In this document: positions 61,699 to 64,000 of the stretch, piece after piece | Layout of the letters: the number at the start of each line of letters is the position of its first letter | Position numbering within the stretch: position 1 is the first letter of the stretch | DNA from: Parapedobacter luteus | GTDB taxonomy: Bacteria > Bacteroidota > Bacteroidia > Sphingobacteriales > Sphingobacteriaceae | Direction: 5' to 3' | Assembly (NCBI RefSeq): GCF_900168055.1 | Contig: NZ_FUYS01000003.1 | Coordinates: 434,001-498,000, forward strand | DNA: 64,000 bases | The notes under the pieces: generated by a model | Told to the model about the DNA's origin: nothing | Seen by the model: only the letters and a program-made list of their open reading frames with translations | Database searches by the model: none | Program-made: the position numbers and the translations under genes

Positions 61699-61776
61699 CA
61701 AAGGTCGTTACCTCGTTCAAATGAAAAAATCCCTGAAAACATGGATTTATCTGCCGAGCTTCGCCGCTTAATTTTG
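61699..61776. promoter_or_regulatory. Shared palindromic operator between two divergent promoters (site 9)
   Basis: CCCTGAAAACATGG (61731-61744, centre 61737.5) lies 31.5 bp from both -7 boxes: GACCTTTG (61706 to 61699, reverse) for the lipoprotein at 61674 and TAATTTTG (61769-61776, forward) for the WG-repeat gene at 61783. Confidence 0.7.
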
Positions 61777-61782
61777 AAAACG

Positions 61783-64000
61783 ATGACAAGCAACTCGTCC
61801 ATACTTCCGTTAATCGGCCTGGCAGCTGTCCTATGGTCGTCATGCACCACAAAACGGCTGGCTACCGCTATAGAAATCCAACCCGCCATATTGGACTATA
61901 TCGGCGATCGTTCCTGCGGTTGGCAGCGCATCCGTCAGGACACGCGCTGGGGTTATATCCACACATCGTCAAAACGGTTCATCACACCACGGTTTGATTG
62001 GGGAGACGATTTCCATGACGGCTTTGCCGTGGTGCAGCGCGGCGGCCGCGCCGGGTTCATTACGTCAACGGGGGGACGTTGGGGACGGCTCAAGTATCAA
62101 CGGGCCGGCCATTTTTCCGATGGGGTAGCCCCGGTAAAAATCCGCGGTAAGTATGGCTACCTGGATGCAAGGCGGAAGTGGGTTGTCCGCCCCCAGTATG
62201 ACCACGCGCTGCCGTTTCAGGAAGGCCGCGCCGTAGTGGCCGATGGGCTGCACTATGGTTTCATCGATCGCACAGGCAACCGGGTAACCCGGTTGGAATA
62301 CGAGGATGCCACGCCATTCCGAAATGGGCTGGCCAGGGTGCGGAAAAACGGACATTTCGGGCTGATCGATACCCATGGCGTGGAGGTGCTGCCATTGGTG
62401 TATACCGCCATTGAACCGCTTGCCGGAGGGGACTATCGGCTCACGGGAAAGGATGGCGTTGGACTGGCCGACGCAAACGGGCGGCTGCTGGTCAATGCGC
62501 GATACCGCCGGGTTCAGCTCCGGGACGACGGGAATTATTCCATCGAGAACCATTTGGGAAAGGTGGGCCTATTCCATCTAAATCAGCGGCGGTTGATTTT
62601 ACCGGTCGTCTTTGACGCCATTTATGACGCCGGTGAAGGGATATACCTCTGCCACCAAAACAACAACCATTATGTATACGCAGACTCCACCGGCCACCTG
62701 TTATATGGATTGGCATTTGAAGATGCCGGCACATTCAGCGAAGGACTCGCAGCCGTTAAAAAAGATGGCAAATGGGGATACATCGATACCGCCGGCCGAT
62801 TGGCGATTCCCTTCCAATTCGATGCCTTTGACAACCGGCATTATGCGCGGATGCGGTTCAGCAGCAACCGGGCCTGGGTACGGAAAGGCGGGATGACCGC
62901 GCTCATCGACCGGTATGGGCATACCGTTGCCTTAACCGACTACCCATCTGCCCTTCCGTTTACCTGCAATCGCGCCTTGGTGGTGGATCAATCCGGTCGC
63001 ATCGGCTACGTAGACACGATGGGAGCGGTACGTATTCCGTTGATGTATACCGGCGGCAGCGCCTTCAATACGTATGGCATCGGCTGGGTAACGAAGTCCC
63101 CTTACGACATACCGTCCTACCACACCATCAACACCGCGGGCGAAATCATCGACAGCCTGGGCTTTCAACCTCCCAAGATTTTTAATGCCCGATACTGGTA
63201 TACCGACCGGCCGAAGCGGTCGCTGCTGGTCGACCGCCGCACAGGGAAGATCACGGATTATCCGTATGATAACATGTACCGATCATCGTATATGCCTGAT
63301 GACCTGTTTCACGCCACCCGGGATCAACTGTCGGGACTGATCGACACTTCCATGGCCGTAGTGATCCCATTGCGTTACCGGACGGTCGAAACGTTTCACC
63401 ACAACCGTGCCCGGGTAGTCAGCGATACCGGCGAAGGGTTTGTGGACCGGCTCGGCCGCGAAATCCTGCCGTTGCATTACGAAAAGTTTTCCTATTTCCG
63501 TTATCCGGTCACCGTGGCCATACGCAATGGCCGGCGCGGCGTGCTGGACACCGCAGGGCGCGTCGTCATACCGCTCGACTACGATGCAGTGGACATCGAC
63601 TATGCGAACAACCGCATCATCGCAACCGACAGCCTCGGCGCGCGGATATTCGACCGGCATGGGTACCTGCTCCATGACCGGCAATACGACAGGGTATCTG
63701 CCTTCCATGCCAACCGCGCCACCGTACGGAAAAACGGAAAAACCGGTGTTGTGGACTACCTCTTCCGGGAGCTGTGTCCACCCATCTACGACCGGATAGG
63801 CCCTTTTAAAGCCGATGGGATGGCCTGGGTGGTCAATGACGGAAAAATCGGATACCTGGATTCAGCCTATCAGGTTTGCATTCCCATCATCTACGATGAC
63901 GGGGACATCTTTATCCACGGCATGGCCAAGGTCAAACTAAACGGCGAGGAGCTATTCGTCGACCGCGCGGGGAAACGGGTTTATCCGGATGAAGCGACTA
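61783..64000 (+). CDS. WG-repeat lipoprotein, 3' end beyond the window
   Basis: At least 739 codons, open to the right edge. ATG 61783 is followed by a lipobox (LWSSC), so this is a lipoprotein. WG-type units include WGYIHTSSKRFITPRFDWG, YGYLDARRKWVVRPQYDHAL, KWGYIDTAGRLAIPFQFDAF and KTGVVDYLFRELCPPIYDRI. It is the fourth WG-repeat gene in the window. The -7 box ends six bases before the ATG, so its leader is nearly absent. The C-terminus is not seen. Confidence 0.85.
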   Translation, partial: MTSNSSILPLIGLAAVLWSSCTTKRLATAIEIQPAILDYIGDRSCGWQRIRQDTRWGYIHTSSKRFITPRFDWGDDFHDGFAVVQRGGRAGFITSTGGRWGRLKYQRAGHFSDGVAPVKIRGKYGYLDARRKWVVRPQYDHALPFQEGRAVVADGLHYGFIDRTGNRVTRLEYEDATPFRNGLARVRKNGHFGLIDTHGVEVLPLVYTAIEPLAGGDYRLTGKDGVGLADANGRLLVNARYRRVQLRDDGNYSIENHLGKVGLFHLNQRRLILPVVFDAIYDAGEGIYLCHQNNNHYVYADSTGHLLYGLAFEDAGTFSEGLAAVKKDGKWGYIDTAGRLAIPFQFDAFDNRHYARMRFSSNRAWVRKGGMTALIDRYGHTVALTDYPSALPFTCNRALVVDQSGRIGYVDTMGAVRIPLMYTGGSAFNTYGIGWVTKSPYDIPSYHTINTAGEIIDSLGFQPPKIFNARYWYTDRPKRSLLVDRRTGKITDYPYDNMYRSSYMPDDLFHATRDQLSGLIDTSMAVVIPLRYRTVETFHHNRARVVSDTGEGFVDRLGREILPLHYEKFSYFRYPVTVAIRNGRRGVLDTAGRVVIPLDYDAVDIDYANNRIIATDSLGARIFDRHGYLLHDRQYDRVSAFHANRATVRKNGKTGVVDYLFRELCPPIYDRIGPFKADGMAWVVNDGKIGYLDSAYQVCIPIIYDDGDIFIHGMAKVKLNGEELFVDRAGKRVYPDEAT

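Noticed and set aside
1-64000. CRISPR arrays, insertion sequences with transposase, rRNA genes
   Set aside because: No regularly spaced repeats, transposase ORFs or rRNA-like stretches were seen.

Overview
The window looks like a chromosomal segment of a Sphingobacteriaceae member (Bacteroidota), probably close to Parapedobacter, Olivibacter or Pseudosphingobacterium. The basis is a SusC/SusD pair with carbohydrate genes, -7 promoter boxes of the Bacteroidota form TAnnTTTG ahead of most transcription units, few Shine-Dalgarno sites, many lipoproteins, and a glutaminyl-tRNA synthetase of bacterial type. The genus is inference; nothing in the window fixes it.

Layout. 1-1.7 kb: partial conserved gene, a possible 17-codon transcription unit and an Lrp/AsnC regulator. 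1.7-8.3 kb: housekeeping block with a degenerate FAD-oxidoreductase-like protein, glnS, metF, rimM, rpsP, era and an initiator tRNA-Met. 8.5-10.4 kb: Crp/Fnr-type regulator, small membrane protein and NAD(P)-binding protein. 10.4-24 kb: an alpha-mannoside utilisation locus (SusC, SusD, GH92, an (alpha/alpha)6 glycosidase, mannose-6-phosphate isomerase, sugar MFS transporter) facing a GntR/UTRA regulator, with two TGTAnnTACA palindromes between. 24-26.1 kb: BCCT betaine-type transporter.

26-64 kb is the unusual part. It is a long run of secreted lipoproteins and envelope proteins, mostly without known function: a DUF4836-like protein, a DUF3298-like protein, a DUF3142-like protein, a large lipoprotein, four WG-repeat proteins, two paralogous small exported proteins, SH3-like proteins and several membrane proteins. 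The run also holds two TPR-HisKA_3 sensor kinases and one NarL-type response regulator. Reading promoter by promoter, I find a palindrome of form CCCTGAA/TTCAGGG upstream of most transcription units here. Its centre is nearly always exactly 31.5 bp from the first base of the -7 box, on both strands. In at least two divergent intergenic regions a single palindrome sits 31.5 bp from both promoters. This suggests one regulon for an undescribed envelope system, possibly run by the two-component proteins encoded among its genes.

Two accessory modules interrupt the run: a YafQ-type toxin-antitoxin pair between 41-bp direct repeats (33.2-33.9 kb) and an AbiEii nucleotidyltransferase with an HTH antitoxin plus a 59-codon gene (47.8-49.3 kb). 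The last gene, a WG-repeat lipoprotein, runs off the right edge.
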